DNA of 64,000 nucleotides from Himantopus leucocephalus (taxonomy: Eukaryota; Chordata; Aves; Charadriiformes; Recurvirostridae): contig RSEF01000002.1 in NCBI GenBank assembly GCA_003993805.1, forward strand, positions 70,926,266 to 70,990,265, written 5' to 3'. This document shows, in pieces, positions 23,501 through 34,559 of this stretch (its first letter is position 1; every line of letters begins with the position of its first letter). A model generated the notes under the pieces. That model was given only the letters and a program-made list of their open reading frames with translations. It searched no databases and was not told the origin of the DNA. A program made the translations under genes and the position numbers.

Positions 23501-24179
23501 AAACTTCTTTGAGTGGGGGCTGGAGGACATGTACACCTTCAGGAATCCTTTTTTCTATTACAAAATGGAATACCTTGTTGACTCAAGGACCTTTCTTGGG
23601 CTGGAAATTATGGGAAGCTTTCTAGCAACCGCTTCCAGAAGAAAAAATAATTTTTCTACGAGTAAGTAGTAATGCAAGGGTAGTGTCTATACAGAAATTT
23701 CCTTCCCCACTTGCCCCTTCAATATTATAGTGTTTACTTTAGGTATCAAGAAGGCAGGACTTCAAGGGCATTTATTGAAAGATGTAGGGCAATGTTATTC
23801 ATGGTCCCAAATAAAATGTAGGAAGAAGAAAGTCTTCTCTTGCCTTCCTGGATTTCTTTCCTCCCAATAATAATTAATAAGGGTAGCAGACTCTCTTTTG
23901 CTTTTTCTTGTTTTAAACATAGTATGAAGAATGTTTTGCTCTTCTGAGGGTTTGCTGTAATTTTATATGAAAAGCACCAAACCCTTTAGTCCTTAAAACA
24001 GAAATCCATTTCCTGTTTGTGTTCCTCTCTGTGCTACTTCAGTGATCATTAGACAGTCCAGGATGCGTGAATTAGTTGTTGACTTTTCTGCTTTGTTTTC
24101 TTGCTTGTTTGTTCCTTACTCTGCTGTTTCTTTGGACCATCCCAACCTTTTCTACTGAAGTGTTTTTCTGCGAGGTTTT

Positions 24180-24440
24180 ATTCAACAGAATCTGCGTGGT
24201 TTCCCAATATAAGCCTTAATGAAAACAAATGTTTACGGCGTTTGCTGAACATTAGGTGAGCTGCTACCTTTAATTACGAAGGGCTCGGAGATGAAGGAGG
24301 AAACCCACTGGTCTCATTTGCCTTATTGGCAACAAAGGGTCCTAGGACTGTTTGTGCTCTGCTCGTTCGTATCTCTCTTCTTCGCAGACAAGTGAGACTT
24401 TCTGAGCATTTGAATACAGTTTATTCTATCAATTAAAAAA
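24180..24440. promoter_or_regulatory. Candidate conserved non-coding element
   Basis: Unique, non-repetitive, AT-rich sequence with homeodomain-like TTAAT/AATTA words and sparse CpGs (for example near 24237 and 24280), and no long open frame. Judged by texture only; no alignment was made. Confidence 0.25.
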
Positions 24441-25229
24441 GAACAAAACAAAGCCTGTCTCTTACATTGCTTAAATACCTATTAAGCCCATGAACGGAAT
24501 ACTAATTTAGGTGGTTCTGTATAATGAGCTCTAAATTTCTGAGTCATGTCAGCCATGGAACCTTTTAACGAGGACATGGAAAACCCCACAAAAAACCTAA
24601 TGTCAGTCTCAGTTCCTTAATTATTTTAATGAGCATAGAAATGAAAAGCTCCAAAGCATTGTGCCACAGTGGTTATTTTCCAGATTGAGTATCAGAGGCA
24701 GGATTTATGAAGATTTTCAGATACTTCGCTGGGGTAGATGAAACATGGAGCAAGAAGGTCTGAGTGCTGGCAATACTCAATGGCAGCAGCACACCCCATC
24801 AGCTGACAAGCCCTTGTGCGTTCTTCAATGGGATGAGATGAAATGGTTTTTTGTGTTTCTTTCCCCTGACTCCCTTTTTTCCCCCCTCCCTCTACATTTA
24901 TGACAGCTCATATAAATCAGTGGCATTTCACTGGTGCAGAAAGGGGGTGTTGCAGTGCAGAGCTGCACTCTACCAGCTCAATAGGTAGGCAGAGGTAACA
25001 GCCGAGGTGGATACGAGAGAGTCATTTACCCCTGGATGGGTGTCGCTTTGAGTTCATGTGGATTTTCATTAGGCGGTGCAGTGGTGGGAGGCACTACCTG
25101 CATTTCAAAACATGGATGTTACTTGGATGTCATTTATTCTTCCTTTAACACACCCACGAGTTACTTGATTCTGCTACACAGTCCCCGTAGAAGATGCTGC
25201 TGAGTGCACAGTGACAGCTTGTACGCTCC

Positions 25230-25530
25230 CCGTGCATCACAGAAAGCGCTCTGCTCATTCCTCTGGAAAATGTTATTATATAATGCAGCGCGGCGCTTCG
25301 CTGTGTCTGCTGGGGGATCGCCCCTCTGTTAGGAGGGCTGCATTATCAAGTCGCGTATTTTCAGGATAAAATTCGGCATTACTTAATGATACGTGAAACG
25401 TAACTTAATGCATTTATCATCGCTTTAAATTTTCCAGCCTCACACAATGAACATCCCACGGTGTGAGCTGCATTTTCTCCGTAGCCTGTATTATTTGTAA
25501 ATGTGCTCATTTATACCAGGGAGAGAAAAA
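25230..25530. promoter_or_regulatory. Candidate conserved non-coding element with a CpG cluster
   Basis: Repeat-free sequence with CpGs kept in an AT-rich setting (CAGCGCGGCGCTTCG at about 25286-25300, further CpGs to 25415) and many TAAT/ATTA words (TTACTTAATG, TAACTTAATGC). It lies just before the CR1 insertion. Retained CpGs suggest constraint or a hypomethylated enhancer; this is inference. Confidence 0.32.
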
Positions 25531-25794
25531 TAAAGGCAAGGACCCTTGAGAAATACCAGCTAATAAAAGGTAAGACGGTTATGTTTTCTGGTAAATGACA
25601 AACATAGTAAAACTGGTGATGCTACAGGCATCTTCTGTTACTGATGAAAATGAACTGCTTACTGACATCTGCAGCAACCAGCCCCTGACTAGTGGCATCC
25701 CAGAGCCCTCCTGTGCCATGTGTTAGGCAGAATTGCTGGAGTTCCCACTGTGAAAGTTGCAGTTTTTGAAGGGTTTGGGGGTTGGGTCGTCTGC

Positions 25795-25795
<1 letters not shown>

Positions 25796-25837
<42 letters not shown>
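25796..25837. repeat. Poly-C homopolymer, 42 bases
   Basis: An uninterrupted run of 42 C is followed by ACC and an ambiguous base, directly before the truncated CR1. Such length is unusual in vertebrate introns. It may be a real C/G tract able to form G-quadruplex/i-motif structures, or a homopolymer error next to an unresolved region. The nearby N and gap favour sequencing difficulty. Confidence 0.95.
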
Positions 25838-25851
25838 ACCNTGCTTTATTT

Positions 25852-26848
25852 GTACAGGACAACCAGACTATCAGGCCCAGTCAGCGCGGGTTCATGAAGG
25901 GCAGGTCCTGCTTAATGAACCTGATCTGCTTCTATGACGAGGTGAACTGCTTGGTGGACAAGGGAAAGGCTGTGGATATTACTTACCTAGACTTCAGTAA
26001 CGCCTTCAATACTGTTCCCCACAGCATTCTCATGAAAAAAATGGNNNNNNNNNNNNNNNNNNNNNNNNNNNNNNNNNNNNNNNNNNNNNNNNNNNNNNNN
26101 NNNNNNNNNNNNNNNNNNNNNNNNNNNNNNNNNNNNNNNNNNNNATCGATGGGCTGAGGCCAATAGTATGAGCTTCAACAAGGCCAAATGCCCAGTCCTG
26201 CACCTGGGGCACAACAACCCCATGCAGCGCTACAGGCTTGGGGGAGGAATGGCTGAAAAGCTGTGTGGCAGAAAAGGACCTGGGGGTGTTATGAGTCAGT
26301 AGAGTGCCCAGGTGGCCAAAAAGGCCAACGGCATCCTGGCCTGCATCAGGAATAATGTAGCCAACAGGACTAGAGAAGTGATTATCCTACTGTACTTGGC
26401 ACTGGTGAGGCCGCACCTTGAGTACTGTGTTCAGTTTTGGGTGCCGCAGTTTAAGAAGGACACTGAGGTGCTAGAGAGGGTCCAGAGAAGGGCAACGAAT
26501 CTGGTGAAGCATCTTGAGAATAAGTCTGATGAAGAGCAGCTGAGGGACTTTGGGTTGTTTAGTCTGAAGGAAAGGAGGCTGAGGGGAGACCTTATTGCTC
26601 TCTACAACTACCTGAAATGAGGTTGTAGAGAGGGGACCGTTGGTCTCTTCTCACAAGTTACGGCTGACAGGACAAGAGGAAATGGTGTCAAGTTGCGCCA
26701 GCGGAGGTTTAGGTTAGACATTAAGAAAAACATCTACACTGAAAGGGTTATCAAAGACTGGAGCAGCCTGCCCAGGGAAGTGGTTGAATCGCCATCCTTT
26801 GATGTATTTAAAAGCTGTCTAGATATGGTTCTCAGGGTCATGGTTTAG
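25852..26848 (+). pseudogene. CR1 ORF2 reverse transcriptase remnant
   Basis: Before the gap the frame reads VQDNQTIRPSQRGFMKGRSC and later AVDITYLDFSNAFNTVPHSI, which is the RT block with the conserved Y-x-D-F-x-x-A-F motif. After the gap it resumes at [20 protein letters not shown] and continues through [27 protein letters not shown] and [16 protein letters not shown], the CR1 C-terminal region. The catalytic F/YADD block must lie in the gap. Lesions are an apparent extra G near 26240 (frame lost at RLGG), a deletion near 26290 that restores frame, a TAG at 26300-26302 and a TGA at 26618-26620. Beyond that TGA the same frame continues ([27 protein letters not shown]) to a TAG at 26846-26848. 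It is a dead copy. Confidence 0.93.
26045..26144. other. Assembly gap (100 N) inside the CR1
   Basis: There are exactly 100 N, the conventional placeholder for a gap of unknown length. In CR1 the two flanking RT blocks are normally separated by roughly 90 or more residues, so the missing DNA is probably a few hundred bases if the element is intact there. Any translation across it is meaningless. Confidence 0.99.
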
Positions 26849-28431
26849 AAGTGTGCCTGGTTAGAGTTAGATAACAGTTGGACTTGATGATCTTAAAGGT
26901 CTTTTTCAGCCATAATGATTCTATGGTTCTATTTTTTCTTGCATATTTATATTTCTTATAGGACATAAGGGAATAGCTGTTCTTTTCTTGCAGATAGTAT
27001 TAAAAGCCATAGCCATTTCTTCTGGATAACTGATTACTTTAGCCATCTAAAATCCTCCTTGATAACATCTGTGCTGCTGTGGAATAGCATTTCACATACT
27101 GTAGACCCTTGCTGCTTCTCCTGAAGAGTCCCCACTCTCTACTGCATCCCACTGCCTGATGCAGAAATGACTTGTTTCCCCAGGCCATGAACGTCCTCTG
27201 CTTCATGAGCAGATTCGCTTTGTTATCACAGCTTCTATACCAAGTTGCTCTTAGCACTGGGAAACTTGGGTTTAGCCCACATTTTTCCTGTAACTGCTGT
27301 TACCCTACTGTGTTATGAAGCTGATTAATTCAGTTTTCCTGTTTATATTGCTATATGCACAACATTTGTAGACTGATATTCCCCCCTTGCCACCCTGCCC
27401 TGGGTTTTTTTGTTCTGAGATCCTATAAATTAAGGTGCCATAGTTTTTCTTTGTATTTCTTGTCTAGAAGCGTGACAAGTTGAGGAAGGGGAGAAAGTAG
27501 CACTTTGTTTTATTGTAGAGTTCAAATGATTCATTTAAATGATGACGAAACCTAGCTTTTGATATATCTCACTTTCCATTGCAGCTGTCCAGATCGGGAA
27601 GATTGGTGTTCTGGGTCAGTTATAGCTGATCCAAAGACTGGGCCTTGTGCATGACTTTCCTTCACTAAATGGAATGGGGAACGTGGAAATATTGCCAAGA
27701 GATACTTGTTGAAAGTTACCTGCTATCTGCTGGGAGGGGGGGTGTAGAGTAAGGCTGTCCTGACGTGTTGCGTGTCCCATACGACCCAGGGAACCTCATG
27801 GCTACCGTGGTGGGGATTGACACCACAGATCTCTGTTTCTCTTGACTCATTGAAGAAGACATAGCTCATTACTCTCGCCTCTCCCCCACCCTGCTGGTTT
27901 TTGCCTTGAGCTTCAGGGAAAAGATTGTATGTAATAATTGGCTGCTAAATCCTTCTAAAGAAACTGCTCAGTAAAAGTGAGTAGTCTTTAATTTGACACT
28001 TCTAATGCTGGGCGAAGACACGAGTGACAACAGCTGCTTTGCTTTGCATCTGCACTTTAAGGGTGATGGCACTCCATTGGTTTCGTTTGGATTTAGAAAA
28101 CCTTCTTTAAAGGACTAGAATTGGAAATAGGCTTAAACTCTCAGTTCCCTCAGAGGCATGTTTTGCAGGTATTATGGTGTCTGGTTCACTGGTTTGGTTG
28201 GACGGGTTCCTTACTAAGTCTGGAGGAGTGTTGAGTTTTGTTTTTTGATTGTTTTTAAAGCTTTTCTTTCCCCTAAGGGAAGGAGAGAGGTATGTAAAAC
28301 GCAGTTAATTATGATGGTTTATTATCTCATTAAATTATGAAATACCTTCTGCAAAGCTTATTATAGTAATCTAAAAATCGGCTATTCATATTTCTGATCT
28401 TTGTCTCTAATCCTTGCTTTTTATTGCAGAT

Positions 28432-28480
28432 TATATATGTATGTATATGTGCGTGTGTGTGTGCGTGTAGATGCATGTAT
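28432..28480. repeat. TATG/TG microsatellite
   Basis: The run is an imperfect mixture of TA, TATG, CG and TG units. It is an ordinary intronic microsatellite. Confidence 0.8.
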
Positions 28481-30175
28481 AAAACATTGACTAAAGTAAA
28501 ACTTACCGATGTAGTTTAATTTTATTCAGCTTAAAGCTTTGTGAACCAGATCAGTCATGTCGTGCTGGCTAAGGTCACGCAATGGCTATGAAGAGGGATA
28601 TTGTTAGTGAGCCAGTTATTTCTAGTGTAGCTTCTGATCTTGCAGATTTATATAACAGTGATGCATGGAAGAGCTGGAACACTTTTAAAGCTGCCTGGCT
28701 GTGAGGAGTCCCTTGTGGGTGGGGAGAGCCTTGGTGAAGGCAAAAAAAATATAGATTGGCACATTTGGCAAAACTCATACCTAGATTCTGAACCCTGTAT
28801 GAGACCAGGGATGTCTCCATCTGGTGTGTTTTTAATATTGCCCATATACATTCAGAATGTGAAGTTGGAGTTGGTACCTTTTCTGACGTATAGAATTTGA
28901 ATATTTAGAGATGGAATTGTGGCTTAAATTTCTACCTAAGACAAAATCTGCCTCCTCTTACAGTAGAAAGCCATCCCAGAAAGACGGCATGTCATGGAAT
29001 TAGGTGGGCTGGAATCTAGGATAGCTTTAGAAGTAATTTTGAATTTACTGGTCCAAAGTGATTCCAGTCTTAGTGGTGGTGCTTTGCTGAGATTTCTAGA
29101 TGGCTTATGTTAATTTAACTTAAGATGTAGCTTTTAAATTAATGAAGTTAAACCGATGCAAGAGGCTGTATGGACAGGCTGTCTTTTTGATTTATCTGTC
29201 AACAAGGCACTGGTTTAACCTACTCTTAACCCATAACAGTCCACGTGGATTTGAACTGATTTAACAAAACTTATTTAATTAAATTGGGGCAATCTTGTGT
29301 TGCCAGCAAGGCCTCAGGAGAAGCATCTCTAGTTCTGCCTTTTGGCATTTTCTTCCCTTGGTAATGGTGTGATAAAAGATGCATTTATTTTATTTGTTGA
29401 CTTTGTTGACTTAATTCTCACCTTCAAGCTATTAAGATTTCCTTTAGTGCTAAGGGCAGTCACTTACACAACCCACTGTGGTTGCATTTGTTTGTTATTT
29501 TGAACAGTATCCCTAGCTACTGAACCCATAATTAATATAATTTAAAATAGAGAAAATACTCAGGGGTTTTATGAAATCCTCCATGTATTTGTTTACCTGT
29601 GGCTCAGTGGTTGGCTGGGTATGAAAAGGATTGCATATTTTGTCAGATTTCTGCAGTTTTCTAATCAGGCATGTTGTCGGCCGTGTTGCCATTCTCTCCT
29701 TAGTTGTCTGGTCCTTGCGGAATTTCCATTTTATTTTAAGGTAACTTCCACTTTCGTGAACATATTGACGGCTCTTGCACTCCCTCGCAATGTTTTACTT
29801 TCTTTATTGCTACTGGCCTTATTGCCTGCTTTCTGTTATTGCTCAAGTGCTCTTTGCAATTTTACTTCTTTCATTCTTCAGCGGGGTTTTGCGTGGCGTT
29901 TTCACCAATTGCCTTTCAGATGCATGGCTTTTGAGAGCTAAATGAACTGGTGCCGAGAGTTCATCAAATGTTCACTGGCAGTCCCAGCTGAAGTAATTGC
30001 CAATTTCTTGCCGCTCCTGTGTGGGAGTACTCTGCCACGACCTATTGCACAGCCATGTGGCAAACTGACCTCGGGTCCTCATCCGATTTAAACATGCGTG
30101 GGTGCACGCACACACCATTTTTCATAGGATTTTAATCTTTCTGCCTGCCTTCCTTTGGTCAACATCTAATTTCAA

Positions 30176-30240
30176 CTTGAGAAAGAGACAGAAAAGCCAA
30201 GTCATTTGCCTGAGGACTTCCAGTAAATCAGTGACCAGAC
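30176..30240 (+). repeat. Possible ancient MIR/L2-like fragment
   Basis: The order AGAGACAGAAAAGCCAAGTC, ATTTGCCTGAGGACTTCCAG, TAAATCAGTGACCAGAC resembles the amniote-wide MIR/L2 core (cagagaggccaagtgacttgcc, aggtcacacagcaagtcagtggcaga). The match is imperfect and made from memory. It could be chance. Confidence 0.28.
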
Positions 30241-33200
30241 ATTGGCTCGGTGCTGTCAAGGAGGAGGGAAGCACCGCAGGGTTTTGGACCTTTTTGGACA
30301 GACTTAAAAGACTCTGCTTAGTGAGGTGGGATTTCCTTGCTGAGAGGCCTCCTATCCCCCAGAGCTGGAGCCACAGGTGATGGGGCTGAGCGGACGCTAC
30401 CGATGGGCTGTGGCAGAGGCAGTTTTGACTCCGGTGGGGTTCAAGAGATGGGCATGGTGAGCTGGAGAGATGGGGGGGGTAAATTCTGTCTTGCAAGGAG
30501 GCTCTGTGAAAAATGCAGATCTGGGAAGAAGTTTAAGCTTAGGTATGCAATCTGTTATGGAGGATCAGGTTGCAAATAAAATAAAAGTGCTGGCATGCAG
30601 CGAGGAGCAAGGTGTGCACTGAGGCTATCACATTTGAGGTTCAGTGTTGCAGTTCACATTTGAGACTAGGTGTGAGAGGCTGACGCGTGTATGTACATAT
30701 GCAGCGGGAAGTACTTAAGTGCCAGGTTGAGTTTGTAATGCAGTGCAGTAAGAGGAAGGTATCTCGCTGCCTGTCGCAGGGCAGGTTACCAGCAGGTTAA
30801 AATGGCTGAAGATGGTTTTCTCGCTAAGTATGAAATTAATTGAGTATCAGAGTGTGTTTAGACTAATGGAGACACCTGCTGAATATGACCCTAAGGTTGT
30901 CACAAGCATGTGTTCCTGGAAATTACAAGTGGACTGCTTTCAAGGCCATTCCTTCACTCTTTCTATCAGGTGTCCCATCAGGATGAGCTCTGGCAGGAGA
31001 TGCTGGCTGGACACAGCTTGATCAGTGGCAGGCCAGGGCAGGGCAGCCACACCTCAGTGACACTTCCAGAGGAGTCCAGTGCGAGCCAGTGTGCCACAGC
31101 CACCACCGAGCAGGTTGCTTTGCCTATGGGGCATCTACATCAGCGAGTGCCCAGCTTTCACTCAGCATCGCTGTCAGCATAGACAGCATCTGGGATGCCA
31201 TCCTCTCCTTCCTATTTTAAATATTTGTAAGCTGGGGCTTTGCTTATGACAGTACAGGGAAGAGTGGTGGGTGATCTGCTCATGGGGGCAGAACTGCAGG
31301 AAATCAGACCTTGTCATTGCTTCAAAAAAAAAAAAAAAGAAAAAAACACCCTAAAACCCCCAAACTTATCATGTGAAAAAAACCAAACCACCCAAATTTG
31401 TCTTTCTTGCTGCAAAATCTTCATGGACACTAGGTTCCTTGTTGCAAAAGGGTTGACAGCAAAGGGGACTACACTGGCATTGCTGCCAGGCACATTTTCT
31501 GTTCAAATTTTACAGTTCAGTAACTAATGTATTTCTCAGTCAGCTTAGGGTGATCTTAATGCAAGCTGCTACTGGAAAAGGCAGTCCTTCCCTCCCGTGA
31601 GTTCTTGCCACCTCTTTTGTGCCAACACCAGCACTTCTGTGCTTATGAAACCCAACCCAACAAAGAAAAAAATCAACCTATAAATTAATTTTCAGCTAGA
31701 TTGACTTCCTCAGCCAGCTGATTATGGGGTCTCAGGAGCTCTAGTGCTGGCATGAGCAGGAACGTGTGTCTGGCGATGAAGGGAAGAACATATACCACAG
31801 CCTTTTTTCTGCAGCAGCCCTTGCTGAGATCAGTTTAAACAAAACTGAGCCCCTCGTTTAGGGTGGAAAGATGCAGGTGAGGCAATGAAGTGGTTTGCTG
31901 CTCCAGAAAGGTACAGTCCCACTCCCTTCGCCCTGCTCCCACCTGGACAGTGTGTTCCCATCCCTTCCTTGTGCAAGTCCACAGCGGGATGCAGGACTAG
32001 AAGGAACATGACTTTTCCCTTCCACCATCAGCAAGCTCTTAGTTTGTCTGGGTTGTACCATGAAATGTCAGGCATCCTGCTGCTCACACTCCACGTACCA
32101 CCATATCCTAAGAGTAAAAGTAAGGAGGGTGTTAGGGAAGATAAAGCATTGATAAATCTCACTCTTCTGTGAACAAAGCCTTCTCAGAGGGACTGTATTT
32201 TTGTCACTTCCCAGACAAATATGTGATGTATATGTACAGTTTGTGTGTGTGTTTTTCCTATGATTACCTGGTACCAATACAAATTTGATATGCACCTTAT
32301 CTTTTTACTAGAGTCTCCCAGGGCAGGGGGGCGTGACACATGGGGCAAGAAGCAAGAGAGTATTGAGTACCCACTACTGCAGGTAAAGAAAGAAAGTCTG
32401 TGGGGAAGGCTATAGATTGTGGTGGCACAGGAATCCATATCATTAGGTACCAACTACTTTATCTGGCATTCAGGAGGAAGCTCTGGCAGTCCAGCCAGCC
32501 CCCACTCATAGGATTTAGCATCCCTCAAAAAAGAGGTACAGGGTGAATGGCCCCTTTCCTTTTCAGGCCAGTTTGACTGGTAGCAGGATGTGGCATGGCT
32601 TGAAAGAAGGCATAAACAGAGCTACTGGGACAATTGACCGTGTCACCCTGATTGGCTTGCAAGAATGGGCTGATTGACTCCTGGGGAGGAAGCCTGGAGA
32701 CGGTTGTGGTTTGCTTCCAAGAGAAACTTAATGCAAAAAATTACAATGGTGTAGGAAAAGAGAAGAGACCAAGAAGGGCAGATGGGACCTGCTGAAGTTT
32801 TTTTATCTTCAGAATTATATAAGGATAGTACAAGTTTAACATCATGGAATGTACTGATGTTTATTTTATCCTTTTATCCCTCCCCGCTCCCTCTTTGGGT
32901 GTAGTAATCTTTGTTGGCAAAATGGTGAATGTGATTGATGGGTGTTTTATGCAAAAGTGATTGGTTTGCTGCAGCAGATATAGGATGTCTTGTGTCTTGT
33001 CTTTATTTTTTTCTCACTGTGTGTCTAAATGTTGTAGTTTTACAAGAGAAATGTTGAGTCCCTGGTAATAGCCAGATGGTAGAGGAGCCTTCGAAAGGCT
33101 GGCCCCATGGGAAGTGCAGATATCTGGTTTCAGGGGTGGTTAAATTGCAAGCTGCAACCTCTGCAAGAGGCTAAAATGCCCACAACTTACTGACCGTGTG

Positions 33201-34502
33201 ACTTTTATCACTTCCTGCCAGCAGATGGAAAATTTTATTCAAATGGTAGGGATTAATGGAGGACTTAATTGAACAGGAAGTCTTTCAGCCATTCAGACGA
33301 TGGCTAAAATGATCCATACACTGTTACTTCTGACATCTCTGCCAGAAGTAATCTCTGGCTTTCTGGCTAGTGCAAGTTGCTTCTAGGGCGAGGGTGAAAG
33401 ATTGCAAGAGTTGAGGTACGCATGTTTTTCTAAGATTGGAAAACAAGAATGAAATGATCTGTAAAATAACTTTGTTCTTTTTTTTTTTTTTAAAAAAAGA
33501 GCAGAATTGCAAAAGGCTGCTCAAAGAGAAAAAATTTTCCTTCAGTCACATGGCTTTGATCTTGCATCCTCTTGAGTTTTAGCACTTGGTCAAATTACTA
33601 GGGAGGGAGCTGCTGATAGGTTTGGTATTATTTGGCATATCATTCACCATTCAGTCTGAATCTGCAACCGTTTTGAAGGGGAATATGGAACAAAGGACAG
33701 CACTGAATTTATCAGGAACTGGGGCTTCGGGTAGTGCCGGAGGGCGTCGCATGAGTAAGGAAGTGGGAAGCTCTGTCATCTGAACCGTGCTGGTTTTGTT
33801 TAATGTCCCCTGGTTGGGAACTGGGAAGCAAACAGGTTTCGCAGATGTCCCTCCGATGTCTGAGAATGCTGAAAATGATACTAGAAGAATATTGAAGTTG
33901 CATGGTGTGTTGTGCTAAAAGTGGCTTTAACTTCGATGTAATTAAATAGGGGGGAAATGCTCAAGTTTTATGAAAACGGGCAGGTTTTAACATTCTGTAG
34001 GCTCTCTTTCATAGAGTTGGAAATCTTTTTGTAGTGCCAAAAAGGCTTTTGAAAAAAATATCTGTGGTAGATAACAAGGTCCCTGTTACATGTAATCCAA
34101 CGCAGACATAAGGATGGTGTTGCAGAGCAGGTGAAGTGAATGGGGAGACTATTTTGTGCCCCTAGGCTTCCCCACCCTGGCTTTACTGAGTATCAGAAAA
34201 AATAGGAGAATCACTTTGCTCTTCCACCTGCAGTGAGTCCAGGCAGCAGGACTTTGCCGGTTCTTTACCAGTAGGTGGAGACCGTGCAAGTGAACTGGAA
34301 ATTACATCCTCCTTCCAGCGTGAAAGGTGTTTGTTAGTGTGGAGTTCACCTTGTTTACCTTCAGCACATGGGACAGGGTTTAAGGTGAAAAAAAAATTGT
34401 ATTTTTGTAGTCTTCTCCTTGAAGAAGAGTTTATCAGGACATAATACTTGTTCAGACATCTGCTAATGATTATTAAAAAGCAAGCAAATGTGAACGAGTT
34501 CC

Positions 34503-34559
34503 TTTTTTTTTTTTTTTTTTTTTTTTTTTTCCTCGGTTTTCTTTTTTTTTTTTTNTTTT
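34503..34559. repeat. Double poly-T run with an ambiguous base
   Basis: Twenty-eight T, a short CCTCGG spacer, then a second T run with N at 34555. It may be the antisense A-tail of an old retroposon, but I see no recognisable body beside it. Confidence 0.85.

Larger units (their letters stand above)
25843..26932 (+). mobile_element. CR1 LINE, 5'-truncated, interrupted by an assembly gap
   Basis: This non-LTR retrotransposon fragment covers the central and C-terminal part of the reverse-transcriptase ORF and the short 3' UTR. The 3' end carries the typical CR1 block (GTTGGACTTGATGATCTTAA, then ATGATTCTATGGTTCTAT). The 5' boundary abuts a 42-base poly-C run and one ambiguous base, so the true junction cannot be placed exactly. 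The 100-N gap at 26045-26144 removes the middle of the RT domain. It is inserted in sense orientation inside the JARID2 intron. Multiple stops and a frameshift show that it cannot move on its own. Confidence 0.95.

Noticed and set aside
25720..26223. Frames running across the poly-C and the N gap on both strands
   Set aside because: They contain unknown residues across a gap of unknown length; only the CR1 RT segments on the + strand are meaningful.
30122..30496. 124-codon minus-strand frame
   Set aside because: It has low-complexity Ser/Pro/His composition, no homology recognised, and overlaps an opposite-strand frame.
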